Source of the DNA: CAIPFQ01 sp035480615
GTDB lineage: Bacteria; Chlamydiota; Chlamydiia; Chlamydiales; SM23-39
DNA: 6,313 nt
NCBI GenBank assembly: GCA_035480615.1
Contig: DATIHO010000041.1
Coordinates: 1 to 6,313, forward strand
Direction of reading: 5' to 3'
Shown here in pieces: positions 5,179 to 6,313 of this stretch; positions within the stretch are counted from its first letter, which is position 1; every line of letters starts with the position of its first letter. Position numbers and translations under genes: made by a program. The notes under the pieces were generated by a model. It searched no databases. It had not been told where the DNA came from and saw only the letters and a program-made list of their open reading frames with translations.

Positions 5179-5538
5179 GTGAAGAAGTTAGTTTGGGTGG
5201 GGTCGAGTTATAAGGATCTTAAAGAATTCCCTCCGCCTGTTCGTCAGGCTGTGGGATACGCCCTCTTCTTTGCTCAGAACGGAAAAATCCACGAGCATGC
5301 GAGGGTGCTCAGCGGTATGGGCAGCGCAGGAATCCAAGAGATCCGAGAAAACGACAAGAGTGGGACCTACAGAGTGATTTATACCGTGGAAACAGTTGAG
5401 TTTGTATTTGTTTTACACGCCTTTCAAAAGAAATCAAAATCAGGTATTGCTACACCGAAGCAAGAGATGGAATTGTTGAAGAGCCGCCTGAAAGAATCCA
5501 AAGCGCTCTACAAAAGCTTGATTGAGGAAACCAAATGA
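5179..5538 (+). CDS. RelE/HigB-type toxin (phage Gp49-like family)
   Basis: The 119-residue protein matches the Gp49-like branch of RelE/ParE toxins: LVWVGSSYKDLKEFP (4-18), VRQAVGYALFFAQNG (21-35), IQEIREND (52-59), YRVIYTV (64-70) and the diagnostic VLHAFQKKSKSG (78-89). Members are ribosome-dependent mRNA endonucleases whose activity is neutralised by the partner antitoxin; basic residues R56, R65 and the KK pair are candidates for RNA contact. Helical residues 94-118 form a Lys/Glu-rich tail. The GTG start has TAGGA (5167-5171) seven bases upstream. The stop overlaps the antitoxin ATG by four bases, and toxin-first order is typical of higBA. The sequence appears intact. Family confidence is high; target specificity is inferred. 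Confidence 0.9.
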   Translation: MKKLVWVGSSYKDLKEFPPPVRQAVGYALFFAQNGKIHEHARVLSGMGSAGIQEIRENDKSGTYRVIYTVETVEFVFVLHAFQKKSKSGIATPKQEMELLKSRLKESKALYKSLIEETK

Positions 5539-5921
5539 AAACAAAAAAGTTAAGAAAAAAACGTTTAGGGAATGTGGAATATACCGAAAGTTCTGGAAAT
5601 GTTTTTGCTGACCTTGGAATTCCTAATCCTGAGGAGGCTCTAGCCAAGGCCAAAATTGCCATGAAAATCCATGGAATCATCAAGAAAAAGAAACTCACTC
5701 AGGCAAAGGCTGCGAAGATCCTCAAGATCAGCCAACCCAAGGTCTCTTTGCTTCTTCGCGGTTATTTGATGGATTTTTCTCTAGAGCGGATGCTCCGCTT
5801 CTTAAATGATCTCGGTCAAGATGTCTATATCTCAATCGTACCCTCGTCTCACTCCGGTCATGGCAGCACGATGATTGGAGATTCTCCTTCAAATGCCAGG
5901 GTTGCAGCTTTAGGTAGGTAA
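5535..5921 (+). CDS. HigA-type antitoxin, XRE/helix-turn-helix (HTH_37-like)
   Basis: The protein starts with a very basic stretch (KTKKLRKKR, 2-10), then GNVFADLGIPNPEEALAKA (21-39), a hallmark of antitoxins paired with Gp49-like toxins. The helix-turn-helix occupies about 54-76, with LTQAKAAKIL as the first helix and QPKVSLLLRG as the recognition helix. FSLERMLRFLNDLGQDVYISI (81-101) completes the domain. It should bind the toxin and repress its own operon. GAGGAAA lies just before the ATG, which overlaps the toxin stop (ATGA). After the usual strand, a 26-residue tail rich in Ser, Gly and His (103-128) looks unstructured and may be specific to this copy. The gene ends 14 bases from the convergent thioesterase. 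Confidence 0.9.
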   Translation: MKTKKLRKKRLGNVEYTESSGNVFADLGIPNPEEALAKAKIAMKIHGIIKKKKLTQAKAAKILKISQPKVSLLLRGYLMDFSLERMLRFLNDLGQDVYISIVPSSHSGHGSTMIGDSPSNARVAALGR

Positions 5922-5935
5922 CCGTTCTTGTATCA

Positions 5936-6313
5936 TCAGGAAATTTTCATGGCTTTTCCCATGGAGTGCGCAATGATTCTCCCAGAAGCATCCGTTACAG
6001 TAGCTTTTGCCTCTACCAGCTTGCGAGATTCTTTAACAATCTCTCCTCGGATGAATAGTTTTTCGCCGATCGGCGCAGGAGCCACATAGCGGACAATCAT
6101 CTCCGCAGTCAGGGCACCTCCACAAACTGCCCCAGCAAGGCGCGTCATAGCCTCATCTAAAAGCGTAGCAATAATCCCTCCATGCACAATCCCCTTCCAT
6201 CCTTGGTATCTCTGATCTGCAATAAATTCTGCGCATGTCGTCATCCCTTCTATTTTCCATTCAATACGCAAACCATCTGGATTTTCCATGCCACACGCAA
6301 AACACCGGTGATC
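5936..6313 (-). CDS. PaaI-like hotdog-fold thioesterase (partial, 5' end beyond right edge)
   Basis: The minus-strand frame is open from the TGA at 5936 to the window edge. An ATG at 6289 is available but has no ribosome site, and the eight upstream codons read DHRCFACG, giving CFACGMENPDGLRIEW, the usual N-terminal motif of this family. The true start therefore lies outside the window. Counting from that internal Met, GWKGIVHGGIIATLLDEAM (30-48) is the hotdog active-site helix region, with H36-G37-G38 and the acidic D45/E46. The C-terminal strands include RGEIVKESRKLVEAKATV. Such enzymes hydrolyse acyl-CoA thioesters in the cytosol; the substrate cannot be told. It converges on the antitoxin gene with 14 bases between stops, and no clear terminator is visible there. 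Confidence 0.88.
   Translation of the reverse strand, partial: DHRCFACGMENPDGLRIEWKIEGMTTCAEFIADQRYQGWKGIVHGGIIATLLDEAMTRLAGAVCGGALTAEMIVRYVAPAPIGEKLFIRGEIVKESRKLVEAKATVTDASGRIIAHSMGKAMKIS

Overview
This window looks like an accessory stretch of a bacterial chromosome with roughly balanced base composition, GTG as well as ATG starts, good Shine-Dalgarno sites and tightly overlapping operons. No rRNA, tRNA, CRISPR array or complete insertion sequence is visible. The host cannot be placed from the sequence; I favour a Gram-negative bacterium only because the gene families are common there.

Left part (1-2124): a leftward Nudix hydrolase with a C-terminal winged-helix-like region (NrtR-type architecture, cut by the window edge) faces a rightward two-gene operon. 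That operon encodes a DUF952 protein and a Gfo/Idh/MocA NAD(P)-dependent oxidoreductase, overlapping by ATGA. The intergenic region holds two related palindromes of the form AGTGT-N7-ACACT. One lies over the likely promoter of each divergent gene, and their centres are 53 bp apart. This reads as an autoregulating NAD/ADP-ribose-type sensor controlling a small NAD-linked operon, and it is the most coherent candidate for an undescribed system here.

Middle part (2121-5062): an orphan gene with its own strong promoter (2173-2847) is followed by a full-length dinD-like gene (2969-3841), a second orphan gene with a perfect Shine-Dalgarno site (3922-4761), and a truncated second dinD (4789-5016). 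The truncated copy matches the first at 43 of 57 residues and stops matching exactly at the right edge of a 28-bp perfect palindrome found in the intact dinD. It is also in frame with the preceding orphan gene, separated only by one TAG and nine codons. This part looks like a site of past duplication and rearrangement.

Right part (5147-6313): a higBA-type toxin-antitoxin pair in toxin-first order, with an ATGA overlap and its own promoter, converges on a leftward PaaI-like hotdog thioesterase whose true start lies beyond the right edge. No gene-free stretch exceeds 300 bases; the longest gap (5017-5178) holds a weak stem-loop and the toxin-antitoxin promoter.
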